Of a stretch of 64,000 nucleotides of DNA, positions 35,271-47,253 are shown piece by piece. The DNA is from Ottelia alismoides (Eukaryota; Streptophyta; Magnoliopsida; Alismatales; Hydrocharitaceae), in NCBI GenBank assembly GCA_037367405.1, contig JAZKJV010000681.1:248001-312000 (forward strand), given 5' to 3'. Made by a program: the position numbers and the translations under genes. The notes under the pieces are model-generated. The model saw only the letters and a list, made by a program, of their open reading frames with translations, did not search any database and had not been told where the DNA came from. Every line of letters begins with the position of its first letter. The first letter of the stretch is position 1.

Positions 35271-36901
35271 TTGCCCAAGAATTGGTTTGTGGATTTCAAT
35301 GTAACAACAGTCCCAAACGCGCTTGTATGAAGATTGATATTTCAAAGGCCTTTGACTCTGTGAACCACCACTTCATTCTTCAGCGTCTTTCGGCCATGGG
35401 CTTTGGTAATGTTTGGATAAATTGGATCCGTACATGTATATCTACAGCCTCCTACTCGGTTCTTGTTAATGGAGTCCCCTTTGGCATGTTCAACGGCGGC
35501 AGGGGTCTCCGTCAAGGCGACCCTCTGAGTCCACTACTCTTTACTATCGCAATGGAACAACTGACTGGTATGATTGACCTGGAGGTTGATAGGAAGACTC
35601 TACAGCCTCTTGGTAGAGGCTTCAAGGTGGCACCAACACATCTCATCTATGCGGACGACCTGTTGTTCTTTTGTCGCTGCTCCCTTAAGTCGCTTAGAAC
35701 GGTCCAAAAGATATTGGATAATTTCTATGACGTCTCTGGGCTAAAGATGAATGCGAGGAAAAGCCGGCTTTTCTGCTCCAAGAATACCCGGGGGGAGTTC
35801 GTTTATAACTTGGATGCGGGGCTCTTGGGCCAATCCCTGCCCACTACCTACCTTGGGCTCCCTCTGGCGCACTTGATTGGGGGCAATAGAGCTGTCCGTT
35901 CCCTTGAGGACAAAATCAGGGAAACTCTTTGTGGTTGGAAATCAAAACTCCTTTCCATGGCCGGGCGTGTGCAATTATTGAATACTGTGATCAATGGCAT
36001 TCTTCTTTACTGGGTGGACGGGACCATAATACCTAACGCAGCAATAAAGTGCATCTCCTCTATGTGCGCGAACTTTCTATGGGGAGACAAGAGTCACGAA
36101 ATTGCGTGGAAAAAAGTTTGCCTTCCCAAAGCGGAAGGCGGAATGGGACTGCGTTCCCTTGAGGACCTTACCAAGGCCGCGCCCATTGCTTGGGCGTAGA
36201 GACTACTCACTTCTGAACATTCCCTCTGGGCCTTCTACATGAAGAACAAATATCTCCAACAATCTAATTTCTGGGATGTCCCAATGAAAACAAATGCTAC
36301 TCCCATCTGGAAGCGACTGATGCGCCTTCGAACCCATCTTCAAACTGATTTTGGTGGGATTAATCTGCTGCTCTCTTTGGCTCACACTGCTGGTGGGCTA
36401 TCTTTTCGTTCTGCCTTTGATTTGGTCAGACATAAAGCCCAGGAGGCGACTTGGTGGAAGGAAGTGCGGTATACCAAGGCAGCCCCTAAGCACGCTTGCT
36501 GCCTTTACATGGCGGTCCATGACAAGCTGCCTACTCGTGATCGCCTGGTTAGATGGGACGTCACCCATATTGGGGACTGTCTGCTTTGTGAGGCCTCTAC
36601 GGAGTCTACTGATCATATCTTTTGGTCTTGCCCCTATGCCTCCAAGGTCTGGACTGGGGTTTGCAATCTCATCCAGCTCCCACGTATGCCTCTGGACCCG
36701 CATTTGATGGACTCGATTCGTTGGGTCCAATCCCTGCAAAGAAACAACAACCATGTTGGCCCGACACTGGCAACTGCCCTCGCTGTGACAGGTTGGAGGC
36801 TTTGGACGGAGAGAAATAGCATATGGTGGACCTCTACGTCTATTCCCGCAGACTGCCTCATCAACCTCATCGCGTGGGATGTTGATACTATGAATACCTA
36901 A
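35271..36901 (+). pseudogene. LINE ORF2 C-terminal half: reverse transcriptase and zf-RVT
   Basis: From LAQELVCGF the frame carries KIDISKAFDSV (first catalytic Asp), RGLRQGDPLSPLLFTIAM, and THLIYADDLLFF with the YADD catalytic pair. It then has a long thumb region and, after one in-frame TAG at 36197, the zf-RVT region: HACCLYMAVHDKLPTRDRL, CLLCEASTESTDHIFWSCPY. The stop and the missing N-terminal half on this strand make it inactive. The rest of the protein is encoded on the opposite strand because of the inversion. Confidence 0.9.
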
Positions 36902-37051
36902 GCTTCTTACTGCTGGGTCCTGTTTTGTTGTAACTCTGTACCACTACAAGGCTGATATTGCCTTGTATCCAATAGCAAAAATTATGTAACGTCCTATCTA
37001 TGGACCTCCTTTTTTTGTGAAAATACAAGAGATATACTTTTACCTCTCAAT

Positions 37052-37086
37052 AAAAAAGGATGGCCGGGTTTAACAATTTACAAAAA
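37052..37086 (+). repeat. LINE target-site duplication, right copy
   Basis: It follows the LINE 3' UTR (CTCTCAATAAAAAA) and matches 32185-32219 with two mismatches in about 30 bases. The short A-run at its start may be the element's own tail. Confidence 0.8.
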
Positions 37087-39191
37087 GTCCCCAAAATTTG
37101 TCAGAATTTTTTGAGTTTTATACCATTTTGTAGTTTATTTGACGCTCTTTTATTTGACATGTGATAGACCAAATCTGGATATCAATGAATTAATTCTCAA
37201 TTTTTAAGTGCAACATCGGCTTTGAGATTGTGTATTCATTTTGAAGTCATTGATACTCCGAAAATCATGTAAAAATAAGTATTGTGAAGACGTTTAAACA
37301 CAGCAACTTGTGACTTTGACTTAATTGAATTCAACTAAACCATGTGGTCCGAAATAATTAATCTGTGAATTGAGTATTGGGTTTTCAATTGGACCGTAGT
37401 GTACAATTTTGGGAAAGCAAAAATAGACCAATTTCATCATGGATTTCTCTCTCATGAATGATTTTTGTACATTTTCTGTGATCATTTTCTATGCTTAAAA
37501 AATCATTTATTGCAAACTAGGACTTTGTGTTCTCCTATTTTAATTAATTCATATTAAATTCAAAAAAATTCTAAAAAAATAAAGTGGTCCTGAAAAAATC
37601 ATCGCACAATTTTAGTTTAGAAAATTTTGCAATTTCACCTTCGAAACCTAAAAATACCCCAAAAAAGTGCATGCATCAAATTCAATTATTTTTGCATTAA
37701 AAATGTGTTTTTCGTTCTTCCTGCATTGATCTTTAAGGAAAAATATTATTTGATTTTTGGAATTTAATTGGACATAAAAATAATTCATGCAAAACAAACT
37801 TATTTCCTTTGAAATCTTGTCATATATGCATGTTTTAGCAATTTCTTTTTGAATAAAAACAAAAACAAAAATTTACAAAAAAATAATAAATTCATTTTTG
37901 AGAAAATTCAAAATAAGTTGGTTGCCTAGATTGATTCTTTGCCCACGTTTGTGCCTCCTAGAGGTGGACCTTAGGACTTACTCAAGAAAAATCTGTTATA
38001 TTAATCAATTTCTGATAATTTTACGATTTTTATTTAGCATCGATGGTCTGATTACATCTAAAATGACGTAATAAAATAAGATAATTGGTGATAATCAAAT
38101 AACGACATTGTGGAGGCAATCGGTCAAGGTTTAGAAAGTTGGTATGCAATATTCATTTGGTCAGCCGGTCTAGAGCGAGTACGCGGATAGGCGTAAGTAT
38201 ATGCGGATGGGGTTTGTATTATTTCTATTAAAAATAATTAATAATGTATTAATAAACTCGAATATTAGAAATATAGCATAGGAAATATAAAGTATAGAGC
38301 TTTTAGTACAATGTGATTTTAAGTAAAGCGTTTTGAAAAAGCAGCCACATATGTGAATGAACAAGTCACATATGTAATTTGTAACATTATCCAGCAATAT
38401 CAAATCACATTGATTGGCCTTTGCTATGAGCTACCACATGAAGTCATCTACTTGCTAGAACATGTGTAGAAACTTGATTTAGCCTATGCAGATTTTCCAA
38501 AAAAAATGGATGCGATTCACAAGCCAATGCCTTGGTTGTATATATTTATATTTCAAATCCAAATATTCGAGGTCAACACAATTGATCTCAGATCATACTA
38601 AAATGTCAAAATCAAATCAAAAACTTCATAGTATATTTTCAATGCATGTAAAAATAATTAATCCCTTAACTAGTTTTCAAGGTAATAATCTCAAACTAAA
38701 ACCTGATATGTAAAATTTCTATATTATCATTACAAACATGAAAGGCTAAGCATTTGTTTGCACTATGTCTATATATATATATATGATTCAAATGATCAAC
38801 CGGTATCTCCTTTTGTTATTTTCCTCCACGATTCCACAAACAAAACCGTATTGTTCAAACCATAACAAAGCAAATTGGTTCGAACGTTTGGCTCTAAAAT
38901 TTCCTCAATGCAAATTGTGAAAAGGTGAACGAAACCTTACATGCAACTGGAGATACTATCATCCTTGAATGCAAAGTTTAAATACTTAAAATACCACTGA
39001 GAACAGAAGGAACGAGATGCAGGTAGAGTGGGAACTGAATGAGAAAGAATACCAGTTAGGACAAAGAATTAGAAAAGAAAAAGGAGATACACAAGAATAA
39101 AGAAAACACATGAGAATAAAAGCTTACAAAAATCGACATTGCGACGACCAGAGAGAGAGAGTGTATATGCACGAGCAGAAGTAGGCCGCAT
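37087..39191. other. AT-rich sequence without recognised features
   Basis: The pre-insertion sequence of the LINE target continues here. There are no frames over 80 codons, only short AT runs. I see no gene, RNA or repeat structure that I can name. Confidence 0.4.
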
Positions 39192-39495
39192 TATGAATGT
39201 ATTTCCAAAGAGTTTGCCAGGGGACAATTCACTCTCTTTGGAGTGCTTGGTTGGGTAGGCATGCTTATACAATCATCTCTATCCCCCTTCATGGACAACT
39301 ATGTCGAAGTGAGGTTTATATATTAGTTGGAAGACTACGCACTTATGAATATATTTCCAAAGAGTCCGTCAAGGGGATAAATCACTTGCTTCGGAGTGCT
39401 TAATTGGGTAGGCATGCTTATATAGTCGTCTCTATCCCCCTTCATGGACAACTATGTCGAAGTAAGGTTTATATACTAGTTGGAAGAATGTGCAC
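39192..39495 (+). repeat. Two tandem 152-bp units
   Basis: Units at 39192-39343 and 39344-39495 share TATTTCCAAAGAG, GGTAGGCATGCTTATA, CTCTATCCCCCTTCATGGAC and GTTGGAAGA in order, with about one difference in eight bases by eye. Function is unknown. Confidence 0.8.
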
Positions 39496-39803
39496 TAAAT
39501 TTTGCATCTCTACTAGCTAATAACCCACCACTCCATCTCAATTCCATTGATGCGGCATGTTGCCACTTCAAGGATTATACTAAGAACCAAGGAAAGGAGT
39601 CCTATCTCCCAGTGTAGAATAGACTGAACCTTGCCATTAGGTGTTGAGAATCCACTGCAGAAAAAAATGTCGAATCTTGCACAACCAGATCAGGGCCAAA
39701 GTTGGCTTCTTTCTCGCAAAACCTGCAGTTGGTACCTTTTCCCACACCTCCTTGATTCTGATACCCCTAAGTAGAACGCTAGGATTTCTCAATTGGGTGG
39801 GGA

Positions 39804-40312
39804 TAGGGGTGTTGGAAAAATCTCAAGTTCGATATTCGCTCAGGTCGATTTATTAAAGGTTCGATTCAGATTTGGTTCGAAAATAAACGAGCCAAACCTT
39901 TATATAGGGTTGGGCTCGTTTATTTAAACAGACTGAACCTTGAAACAGTAGGTTCGCTCAGGTTCGATTCGTTAGAAGTTCGATACACAATATATGTTAT
40001 ATCTATATATGCATTTTTTCCACAAAAAATTATGAGGAATGAGGAATTTGCATTATGATGCAAATGAGGTATATGCATAAAAGTCCACAGCCCTTGATCA
40101 CGACATACCAAAGAGCTGTGATCATTCCGCAATCTCAAAATACTTAGATTTCAAAGACTTTCACTGCTCATCAAACCTTAAACGAATCGAACCTTCACGA
40201 ATCAGGACCGAGCCGAACATGAACACCATTTTCATCTTATCGAACCCGAACATCTAAAAATGTTAAACGAACCGAACTGAACTTGGGCAGGGTCGGTTTG
40301 TTTACGCCCCTA
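39804..40312. mobile_element. hAT-like MITE
   Basis: The ends read TAGGGGTG on the left and TAGGGGCG inward from the right. Subterminal words of the GAACCGAAC/GTTCGGTTC type lie on both sides (TTCGATTC, TCGAACC, AACCGAAC). The flanks GGTGGGGA and TGAGGGGA agree at six of eight bases, a possible 8-bp duplication. There is no coding capacity. Confidence 0.5.
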
Positions 40313-42478
40313 TGAGGGGACATACTCGAAATTGAGCGAGATGTTTTCTATAATCGGGTTAAATGTAATCAGGTATACATGTTTGTGTTCACAGTTTATC
40401 TCTAATATATATGCGGCGCATATGTGGCTGCATATACATTTTTACCACATATAGAGCGACTATGGACTCCTCGTCGTACTTTGCCCCCTACTCTGCATAT
40501 GCGGGCCGCCCGGACTGACTTCATGAACACTGCATTCGATTTAGGATCACTTTAAACAACTTCGTAAATAGATTTTCCACCTTTCAAATAGTATGATCCA
40601 TGAATTTTCTTTGTCTTATTGTTGTGTCTATCTAATTATTTCAACATTTATTTATTTCATATTGTTGTATATATTTTGTCAAGTCTCTCTGATCGATCTC
40701 CTTCTTCTTATGCGAGGGAACCGGTGAACTCGAGCGACGACTTCGAGGGCCAACACATCTTGGGAACAACAAATTTAGGAGATTCTAAGGATCGATCCTA
40801 CTGTGAAGAGCCGAGAAGAAATTTTCATTTCTTTTGAGTATGAGAATGTATCCTAGGTCATACGATTATATTTTCATCATTTATTTTTTTTGAAAATTAT
40901 AATAATCATTTCTACAGTATTTCCAATTTAGGATGTCGCATTTGTACTCGGACATGGACACTTGACCTTTTTCGAACCCAACTAGGTGGTCGATGCCTAT
41001 TTTTGTGATTGATGTAGTCCTAGGATTGTATCACGTTATTAGAACTATTGGACTTCTTTCTTTCTACTCATAGGATTAGGACCACACATTCACTTAAAAG
41101 ACACACTAGATCGATCTTATTTAGCCAAATTAAATTGCTCTATCACTCGCTAATAGAAATTCATATCCTAGATGTGATTTCTTGTGCATCACTAGAAATA
41201 TCTATTCAGAAAAAATTTAAAGTCTATATTACATCTTCATAAATTTTGCAAGGAAGCACTATAAGTATTTCTGACCCATAATACATCATCGTGTTTCATG
41301 TTGCATCGCTTTCCGGATTCTCTCCGATTTTTCATTCACTTTGGATTTAACAGAAATTGGAATTCATGTGTAGATGATCTCTTGAACTGATGCAAAGAAA
41401 GTGATAACCTATTTCTAAAACAAGGGGATTGCTAACAAAGGTGACAGCAACAAAATCGAAACAAAATTAGATATCATTGTTTACGAGAGATCAACAATGT
41501 CATTGTATACATGTACCATCCAGATAGAGAGAGGATGAAGCCATCTAGAACCCAAACCCATGGTCTTGTACCATAAGTGCTTGGATCTTGATAACTTTGA
41601 TCCTTAAAGCTGTAAGTACTTGCCTTTGACAATACAACGATGTTTGGTGTGTGAGTCTATGAAACCTTCTTAAGACCCGATATTGAACTTGGAAGCCCGA
41701 GCAAATGATCCTCTGGGTAGGAGGTGACATGCTCACTAATTGTCATAGGAGACTCATATGTGAATGTATAATCAACTACTTGCATAGTCACCAAAACTGA
41801 CAGTCGAACCTTCACAACCTTCATCGTGTTGATTTGATGAATTTGGGGTATTGTTTGTGTATCGTCCTGTGTGAGTTTTTATTAGTGTAATTGAACATAT
41901 TCCACCTTCATTCATTTCCATTCACATCACCCTCTTAGAAGATGTTTGAATATTGGCATTCATACCCAAACTCCGCAGGTCGAGCCTATCAGAATGTATC
42001 CCTATCATCTTCGTTGTATTTCTCATTTACATCTCGAAGCAACCCTCTGTTCAAGAAAAATTCTCCATATTCACCATTCTATTTTTCACCCTCCATATCG
42101 ATTCCACATTCTCCATACCACTATTATCCACCTTCTTCGATTACAACATACTAAGTTGATCGAATATTATATGTACAAAATACAACGAGAAAATTTTGAG
42201 ATGGAAAGGACTGTAGCCAAAATAAAAATGAGAAGAGATACATGATTATCGGCTAAGGAAGAAACCCTTATTTTCGAACTGTGTCCTACTTGGGATGACG
42301 CTCTTTCTGAGTACAACCACTTCTCCTTTAAGTTAGAAATAATCACAATTTAAGAAATTGAGCCACAATACATAGGAATTTGAACTCACGACCACATCTT
42401 AGTGATCTCACAGTCACCTTGTTAGACATCATAGAAACAAGAGGCTCTGATCAGTGACACCCAGTTGGATGGATATTA
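40313..42478. other. Unassigned sequence
   Basis: Only short frames occur, including one of 70-99 codons near 41942-42245 rich in Ser, Pro, His and Tyr. It is not recognised and may belong with the sequence at 45.2-47.0 kb, from which the copia insertion separates it. Confidence 0.3.
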
Positions 42479-42483
42479 CTCAG

Positions 42484-42629
42484 TGTTGAGATTCTTATGT
42501 TATTGTCGTATTTATTTATATTGTTTATTTCTCTTGTACCGTTTATGTAATTTACCCTTTGAGCTTTTCTCCTATACAAGAGAGCTCTAGGGTTAGATGG
42601 AATGTAATTTTTCTTTCTCCCTTTCCACA
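42484..42629 (+). repeat. copia 5' LTR
   Basis: It starts TGTTGAGATTCTTATG and ends CTCCCTTTCCACA. The TATA region is CCTATACAAGAGAG. It is the same length as the 3' LTR. Confidence 0.92.
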
Positions 42630-42641
42630 TGGTATCAGAGC
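42630..42641 (+). other. Primer-binding site (initiator tRNA-Met)
   Basis: TGGTATCAGAGC is the standard plant retrotransposon primer site, complementary to the 3' end of initiator tRNA-Met. It abuts the LTR with no gap. Confidence 0.9.
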
Positions 42642-42852
42642 GACGGTCCTAGACTGGAGCATGTGCCATAAATCCCTGCCCCCATCGAGACCCTAGGCAT
42701 CTACGCACCTCCCCTCTCCCGCGAGCCTCCGCCTTCGCACGCTCGCACGCCTCCGCCTCCGTGCTTGCGCGCCTCCGCCTGCGCCTCACACACATCTGTG
42801 TGCCAGTGCGCCTGAGCATCTACACCCCACGTGCATCCACGCTGTGCATCTG

Positions 42853-44300
42853 CATGCCAGTGCACGTGCCTGCGTGTGCAAGTATCTTTTCTCGCTAACA
42901 TCTCGTGTCTTTGGTTCTGTAGCTTTTGTTCATCAAATGTCTCCAGGTCTTGACAAGCTCTCTCCTAGAGCTGTCAAATGTGTGCTTGTTGGGTATTCCA
43001 AGACCCAAAAAGGATATCGCTGCTTTGACCTTGTTTGACGAAGATGCTATGTTAGTGTTGATGTTACCTTTTTTGAGTCCGTTATGTATTTTTCTCCCAC
43101 AGGTGACATGCTTACTTCTTCAGAGGATGGAGAAGAGGTCTATATGCCACTTCGTCCATCATTATCATCTCCACCACCACCTCCACCACCACCATCTCCA
43201 CCATCACAACCTCCTCCACCGTCACCTCCACCGCCACCTACTTTCTTTCCGCATGTTTACCAATGACGCCCCCTGCTCATGTGCCTCCTCCATCATCCAA
43301 CACGTTCAAGGTATGTTCTGAACATTTGAGTTTTACTGATGGCACTGGTGATTTGCATGTACAGACTGAGGTACAGGACGTGGATACTATCTCTTCTACA
43401 TCTGCTGAGGATCTGGATGTGCCTATTGCACCAAGGAAGCAAAAACGGGCGTGCACTATGCATCCTATTGAGTCTCATGTTTCCTTGGGGTGTCTTTCCA
43501 AGGATTTTTAGAGATTTGTTATTGGCCTGCCTACCATGGAGATACCACAAAATATCAGGAGGCACTACAGAGCAGTCAATGGCATCTGGCTATGGAGGAG
43601 ATGGCAGCTTCACAGTCACGAGTTACGTGGTAGTGGTGTTGTCAAGCTCCACCAGGTGCAATTGAGGTTGGTAGCAAGTGGGTATTTATTGTGAAGCATC
43701 GGGTTGACGGTACAATAGACAGACACAAGGGCCAGACGTGGTTGCTCGTGGGTTCACCCAAACCTATGGGGTGGATTATCAAGATATTTTTTCTCCTGTT
43801 GCACGTCACTCTTCCCTGTGGATTCTTGTTGCTGTGGCTATGGTGCTATGGTTCGTGATTGGACGCTTTTTCCAATTATATGTAAAGAATGCTTTCTTGT
43901 ATGGAGATCTGGCAAGAGGAGGTTTACATGCAGCAACCACCTGGGTTTGCTTGCTGAGGGGTGTCTAGTATGGTATGCCGTCTTCATAAGGCTATATATG
44001 GCCTTAAGCAGAGTCCGAGGGCTTGGTTCTAGAAGCTCTCGGAGTTGATTGAACAAAAGGGGTTTGTCAGATCCCACTACAGATCATACTCTCTTTGTTA
44101 AGAGAAATCAAAGAGTGTATTGTAGTTGTTTTGGTTTATGTTGATGACATTGTTATCACTGACAGCTATGAGCAGGGCATTCAAGCTAAGGACTTTCTTG
44201 GGCAACAGTTTGTTACCAAGGACCTTGGCATGCTTCGTTACTTCCTTGGCTTGGAGTTTGCACGAAATCAACAGGGTATGGTTATGACGCAAAGGAAATA
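42853..44300 (+). pseudogene. copia pol remnant: integrase C-terminus and reverse transcriptase
   Basis: Near 42900-43040 VFGSVAFVHQ...KLSPRAVKCVLVGYSKTQKGYRC is the integrase C-terminal GKGY-type region. A proline-rich linker encoded by CCACC repeats follows (43160-43250). Reverse transcriptase blocks appear across frame changes: VARGFTQTYGVDYQDIFSPV (43741), VKNAFLYGDL (43885), HKAIYGLKQSPRAWF (about 43985), and VLVYVDDIVIT with the catalytic DD (44128). Several shifts prevent translation. Confidence 0.88.
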
Positions 44301-44452
44301 GGTTACTGATCTTCTATATGAGACATGCATGATAGGATGTAGACAGCTACTGCCCCAATGGATCCTAATGCTAGGCTCTATGATGATGACTCTGAGGAGG
44401 TGGACAAGAGACGATACAGAGAGCTGTAGGGAAATTATTATATGTTACCATT

Positions 44453-45019
44453 ACCATGACTGATATATCTTTTGTTGTGAGCAGAGTGAGCCAGTTCATG
44501 GAGCAATCTAGGCAGGTACACATGGATGCAATATGCATGATCTTGAGATATCCGAAGTCATCTCCAGGTACGGGTCTTCTTTTTAGAAGAGATACTTCTC
44601 TTACTGTTACTGGGTGTGCAGATGCAGATTATACTAGGTGTCTAAGGACAGGAAGTCCACTTCATGCTTCATCGTGTTTGTTGGTAGCTCATTGGTCTCA
44701 TGGAAAAGTAAGAAACAAACTATTGTTGCTCGATCCCAACGCAGAATCAGAATATAGGGCCATGGCCCAAGGGAGTACAGAAATGATGTGGGTCAAGTCT
44801 GTATTGACCGATCTAACGATTGAAGTGCCTCTTCCTATGCACCTCAAATGTGATAATCAAGCAGCCTTGTTCATAGCTAATAATCCAGCATTTCATGAGA
44901 GAACAAAGCATATTGAGGTAGACTGTCACTACACTCGTGACTTGATTCAAAAGGGGCTTATTTCAACGTCTTATGTCGCTTCAGGTGATCAGATTGCAAT
45001 CATTGTTGTTCCAAGATGA
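44453..45019 (+). pseudogene. copia RNase H remnant
   Basis: The frame runs from TDISFVVSRVSQFM through TVTGCADADYTRC, NAESEYRAMAQGSTEMMWVK, LKCDNQAALFIANNPAFHER and TKHIEVDCHYTRDLI, the copia RNase H pattern with its Asp, Glu and Asp positions. It ends just upstream of the polypurine tract. The usual SAEAEYRA is changed to NAESEYRA. Confidence 0.88.
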
Positions 45020-45054
45020 GCATGATAGATATATATGCTCCAGCTTGAGGGGAG

Positions 45055-45200
45055 TGTTAGGATTCTTATGTTATTGTTGTATTTATTTATATTGTTTATT
45101 TCTCTTGTCCCGTTTATGTGATTTACCCTTTGATATTTTCTCCTATATAAGAGAGCTCTAAGATTAGATGTTATGTAATTTTTCTTTCTCCCTTTCCACA
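45055..45200 (+). repeat. copia 3' LTR
   Basis: It starts TGTTAGGATTCTTATG and ends TTTCCACA. It contains TATATAA at 45144-45150 followed by GAGAGCTCTAAG. Confidence 0.92.
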
Positions 45201-45205
45201 CTCAG

Positions 45206-47074
45206 CTCAGAATTTCATTTAGGAGTCACAATATGATGAGTATGCCAAACCTTATGCCAACAGACACCAATGACAGAGCACAAACGTCTCCATGTCTGTT
45301 GAGGGTGTCCTTTCTAGAATTATGAAGAAATTCATTTCAAAAGATGACATGATTAAGTAAAAGTCATCTGAATTATCGAACCATTTTTGCGCCGAAGAAG
45401 AAGCAAGGATCAAAGAGAGCAAATCCAAGTTTGAAGGACTGCAAGCTATCACTGAATACGCAGCACCAAACAGTTGTAATCATTTACCATATGTTCGATC
45501 CACCATTCTATTCCAAACCGAGACAACCATCCTCCTTCCATTTCTTCTGAAAGACCAAAAAACTGAAAATCCAATAAACAAAAAATTTTGAAATAGTTTG
45601 ACATGAAAGGATTAAAATGCATATTATTTGTCAGCTACCATTAAGAGAGTCCATAAAATACATGCCTAATCTCAAGACATACCTGAAGAATCTGTATACA
45701 CCCAAGAGGAAGAGTAGGAAGAGGATTCGTATAGAGAGACATATAGTGTTTATGGCCAATCGATGATTTTGAAAACACAAAGAGCCGAGGAGTAAAAAGG
45801 ATGTCCAAAGTGGAATGCAACTGTTGAAGACCTCACATTACCCCGTTTGAATAGATAAAGCATCAGAAATCAATATTATTTCAACAACCGTGTTCAACAC
45901 ACTCAAACTCGATCCGCTTCAAAAATCAGCGTGATCATTCAATTGTCTAATCGGTCCACCAATTGACTGAAAGGAATATTAAAAGATGCCCTCGTGGCTT
46001 TGCAAGCTGTAAACATAGAGTAAATTTCAATGTCTTGAACATTGAATATCTTGGAGAGTTATCGCTATCCCCGATTATTTTTGGCATGCCACTCGTAGCC
46101 TTCACTAAGGTGAAAATGGATTGCAAGATACGAGAAATCAAATTTCCCAAGCACGGTAAGAATGCACCTGCTATGACTGATGACAGCACAATCCTCCCTT
46201 AGGCTTCCGACTATGACTCCGACAACTGTGACTTCACTGAGGTCGAGCCTGTTGATGAATGCCTCGATGCATATTTCGCTCGCACATTTCTTCCCAAGGA
46301 CCCATCAAAAAGACATCATGTTATCTTTGATGTGACTATAGGTGGAATCCTTAAGGAAACAATTGTAAAGTCAATCATTGATGTTTATGATACAAACAGA
46401 CTGGAACAACCATCATTAAGGAATCAGATATACCCGAACATCGAATACTGTAAAACCTTGATGGAAGTTGCACATATCAACAAGAATTCAGTCACATTCC
46501 CTAGCACTTGCCCTAAATTGAACACAATCATTTTGGTTTTTCTTGACATTTTTTGTGACTAGACACCTTGGAACTTCATACCAAAAACCGCTACCCTCAT
46601 CAGTAGACCACCATATGTAACTAAGTCTATGAAAGAGCTCCGACGAATCAGTGGATGATCATAGGAAACCGACCTACACAAACATTGTTTATTTGGTGTA
46701 AAGAGGAAACAATTTGATTTCTTAAGATGTTCCTTTGAACCTCTTAAGCTATATCAAAACGTTCGACCTCTGCTTGATTCAGGTTCTAGAAAACTGACCG
46801 AGGAGATTTCCTTAGACTCTATTTGACTTAAATGCCAAGTGAACTATCGAAGATTGTACCGAACTTGAAAAATCTGATTCGGTCATCCGATGCTAAATTC
46901 AATGATCCACATGTTTATTCTCAAACCATTTTGGACAAAAATTTAGTGTGTTGACTCTGATTGAGACTACTTTGGTTGGGATTCCAATTACTCTATAGAT
47001 GATCCTGATACATACACCTTTACATTCCATCCAAACCCAGTCCGCAAGAAGCTTTTTCGTAAATGTTATTAAGT
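45206..47074. other. Unrecognised coding-like relic and flanking sequence
   Basis: Frame 45963-46562 stays open on the plus strand for about 200 codons with a single TAG at 46200. The reading across that stop, ...SDYDSDNCDFTEVEPVDECL..., is acidic and looks like protein. I do not recognise a family. It might be the gag or another product of an old retroelement. No LTR or primer site could be tied to it. Confidence 0.3.
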
Positions 47075-47253
47075 TTGTATTGATGCGATAAAACCGCTTA
47101 AGGTGGTTTGGTCATGTGCAAAGGAGGTCGGCTGATGCAGCCGTTAGGAGATGCAAGTTTTGTGATGTTGAACCATCTAAGAGATGGCGAGGAAGGCCAA
47201 AGAAGTGTTGGAATGAGACTATACGAAGGGATCTTAGTTTTTTGGATCTAAGC
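47075..47253 (+). mobile_element. RTE-type LINE 3' fragment
   Basis: The reading RLRWFGHVQRRSADAAVRRC, then RWRGRPKKCW and IRRDLSFLDLSSI with a stop, is the C-terminal tail of plant RTE LINE proteins. It is cut off at both sides. On the right it passes directly into LTR sequence at 47254. Confidence 0.85.

Larger units (their letters stand above)
32220..37051 (+). mobile_element. L1-type LINE with inverted 5' part (twin-primed insertion)
   Basis: The 3' part (35271-37051) reads on the plus strand and carries the second half of reverse transcriptase and the C-terminal zinc finger. The rest (ORF1, endonuclease, first half of reverse transcriptase) reads on the minus strand at 32220-35270. The order on the plus strand is therefore 3'-to-5' for the inverted block and then forward, exactly what twin priming makes. 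The break falls inside reverse transcriptase, between ...LISLNQTA (minus, 32227) and LAQELVCGF (plus, 35271), with only about a dozen residues lost. The whole is bracketed by one target duplication, so it is a single insertion. It is near full length apart from the 5' UTR. Confidence 0.9.
42484..45200 (+). mobile_element. Internally deleted Ty1/copia element
   Basis: The two LTRs are each 146 bp (42484-42629 and 45055-45200), both TG...CA. They are flanked by perfect 5-bp copies of CTCAG (42479-42483 and 45201-45205). The primer site follows the 5' LTR directly, and GAGGGGAGTG precedes the 3' LTR as a polypurine tract. By eye the LTRs differ at about 12 of 146 positions. At 2.7 kb it is roughly half the usual copia length: gag, protease and the integrase core are missing, while the integrase C-terminus, reverse transcriptase and RNase H remain as broken frames. 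Confidence 0.92.
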
